Origin: Salinilacustrithrix sp034522155 | GTDB lineage: Bacteria > Actinomycetota > Acidimicrobiia > Acidimicrobiales > Salinilacustritrichaceae | Assembly (NCBI GenBank): GCA_034522155.1 | Contig: JAXHLP010000013.1 | Coordinates: forward strand, 124,001-188,000 | Reading direction: 5' to 3' | DNA length: 64,000 nucleotides | Notes under the pieces: model-generated | Told to the model about the DNA's origin: nothing | The model's input: the letters and a program-made list of their open reading frames with translations, nothing else | The model's database searches: none | Position numbers and translations under genes: made by a program | Part shown: in pieces, positions 54,807 to 63,758 of the stretch | Layout: each line of letters begins with the position of its first letter | Position numbering within the stretch: position 1 is the stretch's first letter

Positions 54807-55247
54807 GGAGTCGGTTCCTCCGTGTGAGGCGCGTTCGTCGGGGCCGTGGTGGTCGCGGCGCGTCGCTCGAGCCAGCGGATGATGTCGAGGTCGGGACGTG
54901 TGCCTGACAGCTCGCAGAGCTGGCGCAGCCCGGTGGGACTGGTGACGTTGACCTCGGTCAGGTGGCCGTCCACGACGGCCGGGTCGACGGGCACGAGACT
55001 GCGGTCCTCGAACTCGGCCTCGAGTCTCGTGAATCTGCGGGCTCGAGTCGACCATCACCTCCACCACCGACCCGTCGGCATCGTGGAACCCGATGACCGG
55101 CACGACCGGCACGGGCGCCTCAGGCAGGTCGTCCCACTTCGAACCACGCAGCACCCAGCGGTACGGGATCCGGCGATAGCGGAGCACCGCCCGCATCTTC
55201 AGCGTGTACGGCGAGCTGAACGCCCCCTTGACCGTGACCTGTTCCAT
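54803..55247 (-). pseudogene. Chimera: GST N-domain joined to a glutathione-synthetase-like C-terminus
   Basis: From ATG 55247 (GGGGGAG 5 nt upstream): MEQVTVKGAFSSPYTLKMR, VPVIGFHDADGSVVEVMVD, a GST_N start. After DSSPQI the frame shifts (FTRLEAEFEDRSLVPVDPAV). The sequence then becomes DGHLTEVNVTSPTGLRQL, which resembles the end of ATP-grasp glutathione synthetases, up to stop 54803. The simplest reading is a deletion that fused two neighbouring genes of thiol metabolism, plus one indel. Confidence 0.55.
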
Positions 55248-55380
55248 CGGCTCCCCCTTGTCGTGCTCGGACGATCGCGTTCGGACCACGTCGTCGACGA
55301 ACCCCGACTTGCAGCGGACGGATTTGCGCTACAAACTAGCAGTAGTTGAACTGGCTGGTCGAGCGACCGGGGAACCGACG

Positions 55381-56238
55381 ATGTTGACGATCACGCTGCT
55401 GGGCACGGGGAGCCCGATGCCCGACCCGAACCGGGCCGGCCCGGCGACCCTCGTGTCGACCGCCGGCGACGAGCACTTCCTCATCGACGCCGGCCGCGGG
55501 GTACTGATGCGCCTCGCCGCTGCCGGCGTGGGCATCGACCGCCTCACCGCCGTGCTGATCACCCACCTGCACTCCGATCACATCACCGACCTCAACGACG
55601 TCATCACCACCCGCTGGGTGATGACGTTCGCCCCGACGCCACTCACGATCGTGGGGCCGCCCGGCACCCAGGAGGTCGTCGACAAGATCGTCGAATCGCT
55701 CGGCAACGACATCCAGTACCGCATCGACCACCACGAGGACCTGCAGGACTACGGCTTCACCCCGGTCAACGTGATCGAGATCGCCGACGGCCCGGTCGAG
55801 CTCGGGACGTCGGCCACCGTCACCACCGCGCCCACCGACCACCGCCCGGTCCACCCCACGATCGGATTCCGCATCGACCACGACGGCGCGTCGGTCGTCG
55901 CGGCAGGCGACACCGTTCCCTGCGATGGTCTCGACCGCCTCAGCGACGACGCCGGCGCCCTCGTGCACACGGTGATCCGCAAGGACATCATCGAGAACAT
56001 CCCCTTGCAACGGATGAAGGACACGCTCGACTACCACTCCTCCCCTGCCGAAGCCGCCCAGACCGCCAAGCGAGCGGGCGTCGGCACCCTCGTGCTCACG
56101 CACTACGTGCCTGCGTTCCCAGCCGGTGACGAAGCCGGCGCCGGCGAGTGGCGCAAGCTGGCCGCCGAGCACTTCGACGGCCCCATCGAGGTGGGCGACG
56201 ACCTCCACCGCATCGAGATCCCTGGAGCCAACCAATGA
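55381..56238 (+). CDS. Metallo-beta-lactamase-fold hydrolase (RNase Z-like)
   Basis: 285 residues from ATG 55381. ITLLGTGSPMPDPNRAGP start, metal motif LITHLHSDHITDLNDV, later VVAAGDTVPCDGL and THYVPAFPAGD. The pattern matches the RNase Z/arylsulfatase-AtsA-like branch, so it may hydrolyse phosphodiester or sulfate/lactone bonds rather than process tRNA. ATGA overlap with the next gene. Confidence 0.92.
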   Translation: MLTITLLGTGSPMPDPNRAGPATLVSTAGDEHFLIDAGRGVLMRLAAAGVGIDRLTAVLITHLHSDHITDLNDVITTRWVMTFAPTPLTIVGPPGTQEVVDKIVESLGNDIQYRIDHHEDLQDYGFTPVNVIEIADGPVELGTSATVTTAPTDHRPVHPTIGFRIDHDGASVVAAGDTVPCDGLDRLSDDAGALVHTVIRKDIIENIPLQRMKDTLDYHSSPAEAAQTAKRAGVGTLVLTHYVPAFPAGDEAGAGEWRKLAAEHFDGPIEVGDDLHRIEIPGANQ

Positions 56239-56807
56239 GCAACGAACTGGTCCTCGACTCTCTCCAGCGACGCATGCGCGCCATGCACTCGCTCTACGAG
56301 GACGCCTGCGCCACCATGACGGTCGACCAGGTCAACCACGTCGAGCGCGAACCATGCCTCCCCATCGCCTTCTCCCTGTTCCACTACGTGAACATGGAGG
56401 ACACCGCCTACTTCCTGATCTCCGGCGGCGAAGCACCGATCTGGAACGAGGAGTGGGCCGAGAAGCTGGGCGTGGCCATCAACGACCACGGCAAGGAACG
56501 CACGCCCGAGGAAATGGCCGGACAGCGCATCGAGAACTACGGCGCGTTCATCGACTACATGAACACCGTTTGGGCCCGGACCGAGCAGTTCCTCGCCGAC
56601 CTCGACCCCTCCACCCTCACAGACGTCCTCATCCCCAAGCCGTACCCCCAACAGATCGCGAGCACGTACTCGGCTCGGGTCGGCGGCGAGGCCGGCATCA
56701 CCAAGCTCGACGCCATCGAGTGCTGGTGGTACCAGCACGGCCTCCGCCACATGGGCGAGATCGAACACGCCCGAGCCCTTGTCGGCCTCGAGGGCATGAC
56801 CAGCTGA
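56235..56807 (+). CDS. DinB-like four-helix protein
   Basis: 190 residues. Helical, with conserved-looking FSLFHYVNMEDTAYF near residue 45, YMNTVWARTEQFLADLD, and ECWWYQHGLRHMGEIEHAR near the end; the His residues (50, 169, 172 approximately) fit the DinB metal site. Possibly a thiol-dependent transferase, like the MDMPI enzyme at 28374. Translationally coupled to the MBL hydrolase. Confidence 0.8.
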   Translation: MSNELVLDSLQRRMRAMHSLYEDACATMTVDQVNHVEREPCLPIAFSLFHYVNMEDTAYFLISGGEAPIWNEEWAEKLGVAINDHGKERTPEEMAGQRIENYGAFIDYMNTVWARTEQFLADLDPSTLTDVLIPKPYPQQIASTYSARVGGEAGITKLDAIECWWYQHGLRHMGEIEHARALVGLEGMTS

Positions 56808-56829
56808 GCGAGCCGGCAGCGGCCGCCGG

Positions 56830-57800
56830 TCAGGTGCCCTCGGCGAGTTCCGCCACGGATGCCACCGGGGTCGGCGTCGCCGAGAACTGCCTGCAACCCC
56901 AGACCCGACAGGCTCGGGCGAGCGCCGGCGCCTGCCCCTCGAGCGCGCCGGCAACCGCATTCAGCAGCCACCGCCCTGCCTCACCGACCCGCGGGTCCGA
57001 GATCCCGTCGGCCAACGAGCGATGCCAGAGGTCAGGAACCTCGTCGGCAATGCGGATGGCCTCGGCTCCGATGCGGTCCTCGGTGGCCAGCACCCAGACC
57101 GCGCCCAGTGCGGCGGCCCGGCCGGCGGCGGGCACCGCGTCGATGACCCGGACCTCGAGGTGCCCACGAGGTCGAACCGGTGGGAACATGGTAGAGAGGT
57201 GGACGGCCAGATCCGCTGGCGCGCCGAGCCTGACCCGGGTACGCCGGAGTTGGCGAACACGGCGCTCAGCAGTGGGGCCGAGGCGCTGAGCACGCGCCAG
57301 CACCACAGAGGCGTCGGTCCGGGGTCGACGCTGAGCTGCAGCGCCGCGGTGGACGCCATCATGCGCACGCCCTCGGGGGACTCCTGCCGGAAGTGGCGCT
57401 CCATGGCCACGTAGCGAGGAGCGTCGAGGCTCGGACGCGGTGGACGATGCGGGTCCAGCCCGAGCGGCACGACGACGAGTCCGGAACGGGCGAAGCGACG
57501 GCCGAGCGCGCGAGCATCCTCCTCGATGGCCACCCGCAGCGCCTCGGGGCCGGCGAAGGTCTGCGTGCTCAGCTCGAGCTGACCGCCGAGCTCCACGCTG
57601 ACGATTCCGCCTGCGGGCAGTTCGTCGTCGCCGGCCGTCTCGGCGGTCTCGGCTGCGGAGATCGGCCGGTCGAGCTGGGCCGCATCGAAGACGAGCCACT
57701 CGGCCTCCGCGCCGATCCGCACCTCGTCAGAGCCCCGCAGCGTGTCCCGGATGGCCTGCTCCGTCGCATCGTGCGTCAAGGGCTCGCGGCTGGCGGTCAT
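56830..57800 (-). pseudogene. Glutamate-cysteine ligase (GCS2/EgtA-like) with central deletion
   Basis: N-terminal part from ATG 57800: RIGAEAEWLVFDAAQLDRP, VSVELGGQLELSTQTFAG, MMASTAALQLSVDPGPT and SAPLLSAVFANSG, typical of the actinobacterial EgtA/GCS2 family. After ARQRIW the frame breaks and resumes at VHLSTMFPPVRPRGHLEVR, the family C-terminal part, ending at 56830. Some 70-90 residues that normally separate these motifs are missing. It would have made gamma-glutamylcysteine, for example for ergothioneine. Confidence 0.75.
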
Positions 57801-57854
57801 TCCCGCCGGCCGAGGTATTGCCGGTCCATCATGCAGTACCTTACCGTGGCCGAG

Positions 57855-58901
57855 ATGCGCACCGATGAGCCTGCCGCCGAAGCCGGCTCGGGGGCTGACG
57901 GGCAGGCGGAAGGGGCCGCGCTCCACCTGCGTCGCATCGGCCCCGGCCTCGCAGTGGCGGCCGCCTGTGCGGCCGCAAGTCAGCTGATCGGTCTCCACGT
58001 CGCCGCGCTGTCAGCTCTGGTCGTCGCGGTGTTCCTCGGTGCCCTGGTTGCGAACGTCGGCCAGCATCGAACGGCATTGGCGCCCGGAGCCGCACTCGTC
58101 GCCCACCACGGGCTCCGCATCGGGATCGTCCTGCTCGGCTTTCGGCTGTCTCTGACCGACGCCACCGAGATCGGCGCAACGGGATTCGTGCTGGTCGTCG
58201 GTGTCGTGACCGTCACCTTCGTCGCGGTGGTGGCCCTCGGACGGTTGCTCGGGCTGAGCCCCGGACTGACGTCGCTGACGGCGACCGGGTACGCCATCTG
58301 CGGCGTCTCGGCCATCGCTGCCATGAAGGGGCTCGTCGACGCCGACGAAGAAGAGGCGAGCTACGCCATGGCCCTCGTGACCCTGTGCGGAACGCTCGCC
58401 ATCGTGGCCCTGCCGCTCCTGGCCGGCCCCCTCGACCTCGATTCGGAGGGGTTCGGGGCATGGGTCGGCGCCAGCGTGCACGACGTCGGCCAGGTGATCG
58501 CCACCGCCTCCACCAACGGCACGCAGGCGCTCCAAGCCGCGACCGTGGTCAAGCTCACCCGCGTCGCGCTCCTCGGCCCACTCGTGGCCGGAATGGGCAT
58601 CGCCCGCCGTCGAGCCCGTCGGACCCATCCCGGCGACCGAGTGCCGCTCGTTCCCTGGTTCGTCATCGCGTTCAGCGCCGCCATCGCCCTTCGCGCCACC
58701 GGGATCATTCCCGAACCTGCCCTCGAAGTCATCCGCACCGGTGAGGTGCTGCTCTTCGTCCTCGCCCTCGCCGGCCTCGGCATGTGTGTCCACGCCGACC
58801 AACTCCGTGCGCTCGGCACCCGCCCACTTCTCTTCGGACTCGCCGCCTGGCTCGTGATCGGCGCTGCCTCCTACGCAGGCCTACGCCTCCTGACGCCGTG
58901 A
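57855..58901 (+). CDS. YeiH-family putative sulfate exporter
   Basis: 348 residues, about nine to ten transmembrane helices. Family motifs: LGALVANVGQHR, HHGLRIGIVLLGFRLSL, SLTATGYAICGVSAIAAMKG, GASVHDVGQVIATAS, KLTRVALLGP. UPF0324/YeiH proteins are thought to export sulfate or related anions. Sulfate released by the sulfatase encoded in this window would be a plausible cargo, but this is inference. ATG 57831 is an alternative start. Confidence 0.9.
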   Translation: MRTDEPAAEAGSGADGQAEGAALHLRRIGPGLAVAAACAAASQLIGLHVAALSALVVAVFLGALVANVGQHRTALAPGAALVAHHGLRIGIVLLGFRLSLTDATEIGATGFVLVVGVVTVTFVAVVALGRLLGLSPGLTSLTATGYAICGVSAIAAMKGLVDADEEEASYAMALVTLCGTLAIVALPLLAGPLDLDSEGFGAWVGASVHDVGQVIATASTNGTQALQAATVVKLTRVALLGPLVAGMGIARRRARRTHPGDRVPLVPWFVIAFSAAIALRATGIIPEPALEVIRTGEVLLFVLALAGLGMCVHADQLRALGTRPLLFGLAAWLVIGAASYAGLRLLTP

Positions 58902-59304
58902 GCTCCGGTCGCCACCTCTCGACCGGTTGGAGCCCGTCACATCCCGTGCGGCCGCCCGCCCGGGTCCCGGCGTCCCTGTTCCGGCGGATGCGGTAGGACC
59001 GGCGTCATGGGCGTCGATGAAGTCCAGGTCGTCTCCCACACCTCGTCGACGTGACACCCAGGGGAGACCCTCCGCGTCGTCGAGCACGGGAAGACCCCGA
59101 TGACGACGTCACCCGGTAACAGAACATGGCTGGGGTTCTCCGGCGACCGATACAACGGTGAGTGCACCTGATCGGCGGCTCCGAACGTCGGGCCACGGGG
59201 GGATGCGGACGCATGAGACCGGCGCATCGGGAGCTGGGTTCGGGGCGCTCCACCCTCGGTTGTCCGCACGTTCGGGGATGGTCGCCTGATGTCCTACTTG
59301 TCGG
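58902..59304. other. About 400 bp without a recognisable gene
   Basis: Only short frames. On the minus strand around 59060-59130 two frames together give a conserved-looking VLLPGDVVIGVFP / VLDDAEGLPWV, which may be a remnant with an indel; the family is not recognised. Confidence 0.45.
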
Positions 59305-59480
59305 TCACCGTCCGGGGAAGACGGAGTCCTTCGATGCGATGATCAGCTCGTGCTCCCGGGCGTCGTCCCAGATCTCCCGATCGGTCGCCGCGTCGAGCTC
59401 GACATCGACGACGTGCAGGCTCTGGGGGAACGCATCCCGGACGAGACCGACGAGAGGCGAGGGTCGGCACTGTCGACATC
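59305..59480 (-). pseudogene. Fragment of a DUF5615 PIN-like toxin
   Basis: The frame ends with LHVVDVELDAATDREIWDD and AREHELIIASKDSVFPG, the conserved C-terminal half of DUF5615 proteins. The N-terminal half with the first Asp cannot be found in frame. It ends at stop 59305. Confidence 0.6.
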
Positions 59481-59680
59481 GTGCGCAATATCGCCCACGA
59501 TGGTGCCAACCGAAGTGCCACCGAACGATGAGCGCATCGTTCGGCACGCTCGAGGCCGTGGTCCGACCACCGAGGACGTACTCGCCGATGCTGGTCTGCT
59601 CGGTCTTTCCGGTGATGCGGCGACGCCCGTCGCCGGCGCCCGCCCCGCCTCGCCGTCGCCATCGCGGTGTCAGCCTTCGG

Positions 59681-59754
59681 CGGGAGTGCCGCTCATCGAG
59701 GTGGAGACCGACAACTTCACGCCCTCGGGAGTGCCGCTCATCGTGGTGGAGACC
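59681..59754. repeat. 29-bp direct repeat, two copies
   Basis: CGGGAGTGCCGCTCATCG then GGTGGAGACC at 59681-59709 and 59726-59754, one mismatch, 45-bp period. It lies upstream of the AbiE-like operon. Confidence 0.6.
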
Positions 59755-59828
59755 TCCCCAGTTCCACGTCGACCCACCTTCAGCAGAGTGATTGAGGCAG
59801 ATCAAACGCCTAACGGTAGGATGGCCTT

Positions 59829-60758
59829 GTGACTAGACCGCAGGATGCCGCTGCCGAAGTTGCGGCGCTGCTCCAGCGGTGGGGCCATGTCGCCGTGTCT
59901 GACGGAACCCACGGGATGGTCGTGCTGCGCTTTGCGGGCGGACACGAGACCACGATGAGCATCGAGTCGGTCACCACGGCAACCCCGGAACATGCGCGGC
60001 TCTTCGAAGATAACGCATTGATGGTGGTCGCTGACCGCATCCCTGAGCGGGTCCGGCGTATCTACAACGACGAGGGTGTGAGCTGGTGGGACCGCCGAGG
60101 GCACCTTCGGCTCACCAGCGGCCCGGTCTTCATCGATGCCGACGTGCCGGCGGAACCGCGACCCCGGTCATCCGCGGCGACGAACCCCCTGGCAGGAGTG
60201 GTGGTGGCCGGCGTCTCGATCACGGCACTGTCCGCGTTCCCGAACCCGATACCCGGTGTGCGGGAGCTGGCCAGAAAGCTCGACGCGTCACCCGGGGGCG
60301 TGTCGCTCGCCGCGAAGCGTTTGATCGATGCGGGACTTCTCACCATGGACCGGGTGGCCGCGCAGCCCGGGCTGTTCTGGGCGGTCAGTGATCAGTGGCG
60401 GCCGGATTGGAACACGATCGAGGGAACGCCTACACCAGCCGAGGGGCTGGTCGCCGTCGGATCGCTCGCAGCCGCAGAACTCGGCGCACCACTGGCCGTG
60501 ACCCGCGACGCCCCGATCGAGCTGCTCGCCGCTGACCGCGCCGCCTATCGACGCGCCCTCCGCAGTTCAGCCGGCCACGGCACGACGCGGATCGCCCTGG
60601 CACCGACTCCGGCGGTCTGCGACGTTCACGGTCCCGAAGCGACAGTCGACGGCCACCGGTGCGCACGCCCGGTCGTGGTTGCCGCCCTGCTCGCTACCGA
60701 TCCGGGTCGAGGCGCCGAGATCATCGAGGACTGGGAGATGGTCGACCGTGCCTGGTGA
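59829..60758 (+). CDS. AbiEi-like winged-helix antitoxin/regulator
   Basis: 309 residues from GTG 59829. The centre has a winged helix (GVRELARKLDASPGGVSLAAKRLIDAGLL), consistent with type IV AbiEi-type antitoxins that repress their own operon. The N-terminal ~100 residues resemble the restriction-endonuclease-like preface of related proteins (VVADRIPERVRRIY). It overlaps the nucleotidyltransferase gene downstream by about 11 bp. A TAGGAT element just before the start suggests a short or absent leader. Confidence 0.75.
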   Translation: MTRPQDAAAEVAALLQRWGHVAVSDGTHGMVVLRFAGGHETTMSIESVTTATPEHARLFEDNALMVVADRIPERVRRIYNDEGVSWWDRRGHLRLTSGPVFIDADVPAEPRPRSSAATNPLAGVVVAGVSITALSAFPNPIPGVRELARKLDASPGGVSLAAKRLIDAGLLTMDRVAAQPGLFWAVSDQWRPDWNTIEGTPTPAEGLVAVGSLAAAELGAPLAVTRDAPIELLAADRAAYRRALRSSAGHGTTRIALAPTPAVCDVHGPEATVDGHRCARPVVVAALLATDPGRGAEIIEDWEMVDRAW

Positions 60759-61491
60759 GACCCCGTCGAGCGTTCATCTCGTCGGGTCAGCGACCGCGGA
60801 CCTGGTCGATGCGCTCGCCCATCTCGCGGGCTTCGACTTCGCGCTCGTGGGAGGCCTCGCCGTCATGGCCCGGATCGGCGCTGGGCATCGCGCCACCAAC
60901 GACCTCGACGGCGTCTTCGACAACGTAGACGGCGACACCACCGCAGTACTGGTGCATGCGGGTGTCGCAGAGAACGACCCCGCCATCCAACGCGTCCGGA
61001 TCGACGGCACCAAGATCGACATCATCGACACCGCCGAGCTCCCCGCTGACCCCGACGCGCTCCCCGACGACCCGAAGGGCCTGCTCTTCGTCTGCGCCCA
61101 CCGATGGGCCTTCGAGTCGGCAACACCGCTGCGTCTCATCTCCGACCACCGTGAGGTCGTTGTCCAAGTCGCAGTACCCGATGCGCTCGTCGCGATGAAG
61201 TCTCACGCGTTGCGATGGGCGACACCTCAGCGTCGGTCGACCAAGCGCGTCAGCGATCTCCACGACCTCTACCGACTCATCGGACTACCTGAGATCGGTG
61301 ATGCCCTCGAAGGTGCCCCGTGGGGCCTCGCCCACCAAGTGCCAACGGCCCTCGCCGAGGATCTGGGCAACGGGGCCCAGGCCGCCGCGCTACTGCGATC
61401 CTCGACCGCACCCGACATCGCCGCCACCGATCCAGACGACTTCATCGAAACCATGCTCACCTTCTTGACACGGATTGCACGCTCCGGCTGA
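60748..61491 (+). CDS. AbiEii-like nucleotidyltransferase
   Basis: 247 residues from GTG 60748. The nucleotidyltransferase site is FALVGGLAVMARIGAGHRATNDLDGV (G-G-x-A and D-x-D-like NDLDG). ALVAMKSHALRWATP and KRVSDLHDLYRL follow, as in AbiEii/MenT toxins. With the preceding gene it forms an AbiE-like toxin-antitoxin/phage-defence pair. It sits at the right edge of the region bracketed by the 43-bp repeats. Confidence 0.85.
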   Translation: MPGETPSSVHLVGSATADLVDALAHLAGFDFALVGGLAVMARIGAGHRATNDLDGVFDNVDGDTTAVLVHAGVAENDPAIQRVRIDGTKIDIIDTAELPADPDALPDDPKGLLFVCAHRWAFESATPLRLISDHREVVVQVAVPDALVAMKSHALRWATPQRRSTKRVSDLHDLYRLIGLPEIGDALEGAPWGLAHQVPTALAEDLGNGAQAAALLRSSTAPDIAATDPDDFIETMLTFLTRIARSG

Positions 61492-61673
61492 GCCCCTGCA
61501 GGAGTCAGCACAGGCGACGTGACCTCTGCGTTCCATGCGCAGAGGTCGAATAGGCCTTCGACCACCGACCTCCGGCACGCTGAATACCCGCGAAACCGCA
61601 GGTCAAAGGTCCTTCTCGAGGCCCAGTGGACCGCCAGCCCGACCGGCACGATCGAGGCGGTCAGTGCCGGAAC

Positions 61674-61693
61674 TGTGCCCATATCGTGCCCAC
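61674..61693. repeat. GTGGGCAC/TGGGCACA motif, copy 3 of 3
   Basis: TGTGCCCATATCGTGCCCAC; 60 bp from the tRNA-like fragment, matching the arrangement at 26992. Confidence 0.6.
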
Positions 61694-61752
61694 GGACGGG
61701 ACCCCCGCACGTTTCGGTGGAGCGAAATATGCCCTCTGACCCGGCTTTTGTA

Positions 61753-61795
61753 GTCGGGTGGGGGAGATTTGAACTCCCGACCTCTGCGTCCCGAA
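61753..61795 (-). repeat. tRNA 3'-end-like fragment, copy 2 (putative attachment site)
   Basis: Identical over 43 bp to 26853-26895. No tRNA 5' half adjoins it. The stretch 61492-62124 contains no gene, only this fragment, the motif at 61674 and a GCGGGATGGACGCGGGATG stretch near 61893 that also occurs near 15976. No integrase gene remains. Confidence 0.65.
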
Positions 61796-62124
61796 CTCTT
61801 TTCGGCCGGTTGTCGGCGGACTTCGGCGGACGTCTACGGCCGGATTCATGGGCTTCTCGAACGTCAGCGGACAGGGACGAAAAACAGCGTCCGCGGGATG
61901 GACGCGGGATGTCCAATGCCGTGATCATCTTGGTGGCGGTCACTCGGCGGACGGGAAAGATCGCTATACGGACGTCAGGATCCGGCATCCTCACGCGAGA
62001 AGGTCGCCACCGCTGCTCCCGCCGCCGACCTGAGGCTGTTCCTGTACAACTGCGTGTTCATCCGGCTGGCCAGGCTGGTCGATGCACCGCGTCGGAATGC
62101 GTCGTGGTCGGCTGCCTCTGGCCG

Positions 62125-63610
62125 TGGCCTGGAGCATCACGCTGACCCTGGACCTCGTCGAGACCCCGACCGACAGCCCGACCGACGTCGTCGAGGTCGA
62201 CCGCGTCATGGGCGGGCTGCGGGCCACGGCGCGCAGCCGCCGCACCCACGGCCTCGATTGGCGTCGAGCCCAGCTCGCCGCCATGGCACGCCTCATCGAG
62301 GAGCACGAGTCCGAGCTGATCGAAGCCCTTGCCGAGGACACGGGCAAGTCCTCCGGAGAGGCACTGCTCGGTGATCTGCTCGTCGTCAAGGCGGCGATCT
62401 CCGACGCGCTCTCGAACCTGCGCAAGTGGACGGCTCCCCAGCGAGTGTCGATCCCGATGTTCATGCAGCCGGGCAAGGCCCGCGTCCGTCCGGAGCCCCG
62501 CGGCGTCGTCGCCGTCATCGGGCCGTGGAACTACCCGGTCCACCTCACCCTGCTCCCTGCCGTCCAGGCGATCTCGGCGGGCAACTGCGTCGTGATGAAG
62601 CCGTCGGAGATGACACCGCGCACCGCCGCGCTGCTGGCCGAGATCGTGCCGGCGCACCTCGACCGCGACGCCATCGCGGTCGTCACCGGCGGGCCCGAGG
62701 AGACGACGGCCATCATCGAGAACGACCCCGATCTCGTCTTCTTCACCGGCAGCACCAACGTGGGCCGCAAGATCGCCGAGGCCGCCGCCCCGCGCCTCAT
62801 CCCCGTCGTCCTCGAGCTGGGCGGCAAGAGCCCCGTGATCGTGGCCGCCGATGCCGACGTCACCGTCGCCGCCCGCCGCATCGTGCACACCAAGACCCTG
62901 AACTCGGGCCAGACCTGCGTCGCCGCCGACTACGTCCTGGCCGAGCGCTCCATCCTTCCGGCACTGGTCGAGGCGTTGCGGGCCGAGATGACCCACCGCG
63001 AAGTCCAGTACGAGGAGCGCACGAAGATCGTCAACGAAGGCCACGCCGAACGGCTCGCCCGCCTGCTCGAGAACCACGGCGGCAGATCGTGCCGGCGGTG
63101 GCGCCGACGTCGCCACGCGGACGGTGGAGCTGACCCTGATCCAGGAGCCAGACGCCGACGCCGCCGTGATGGGCGAGGAGATTTTCGGCCCCCTCCTGCC
63201 GGTGTTGGCGGTCGACGACATCGACGACGCCATCGAGTTCGTCAACGACCGACCCCACCCGCTCGCGCTGTACGTGTTCTCGGCGTCGGCGGCCACCGCG
63301 GAGCACGTGCTCGCCAACACCACCTCCGGCGGCGCCTGCGTCAACCACGTCGGTATCACCTCGGCCCGAGAACCTGCCCTTCGGTGGTGTCGGGGCCAGC
63401 GGCATGGGTGCATACCACGGCAAGGCCGGGTTCGACACCTTCAGCCACCAACGCTCCGTGCTCTACAAGCCCACGCGCTTCGACCTACCGGCGCTCTACT
63501 CGCCGATCAGCCGGACCGCGCAAAAGGTCATGAGGCGCGGCGCTCGGCTGAGCCTCGACAGCTCGGGGTCCGAGTCGCAGAGCGCGACGGCCGCGTGGCG
63601 TCGGCAATAG
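62125..63610 (+). pseudogene. Aldehyde dehydrogenase with two frameshifts
   Basis: Class-3-like ALDH without signal. First frame: GVVAVIGPWNYPVHLTL, FFTGSTNVGRKIAEAAA, LELGGKSPVIVAADADV and NSGQTCVAADYVL with the catalytic Cys. At about 63080 the frame changes (HADG / VELTLIQEPDADAAVMGEEI FGPLLPV). At about 63375 it changes again (NLPFGGVGASGMGAYHGKAG), ending at 63610. No large loss is seen, so single-base indels explain it. The start is uncertain; a GTG or ATG near 62125-62210 is possible. Confidence 0.85.
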
Positions 63611-63758
63611 CCGATGCCCACCTCTACGACGGCTCCGATCGGGCTCCTCCGTCCCGGCGCGCCGCTCCCACTACTCTCACGTTCGTCCAACGATCCGAGT
63701 CAGCGGCCGACTGGCGCGTCGACGGCAGCGAGCAGAGGCAGGCAAACGATGAGCATGA

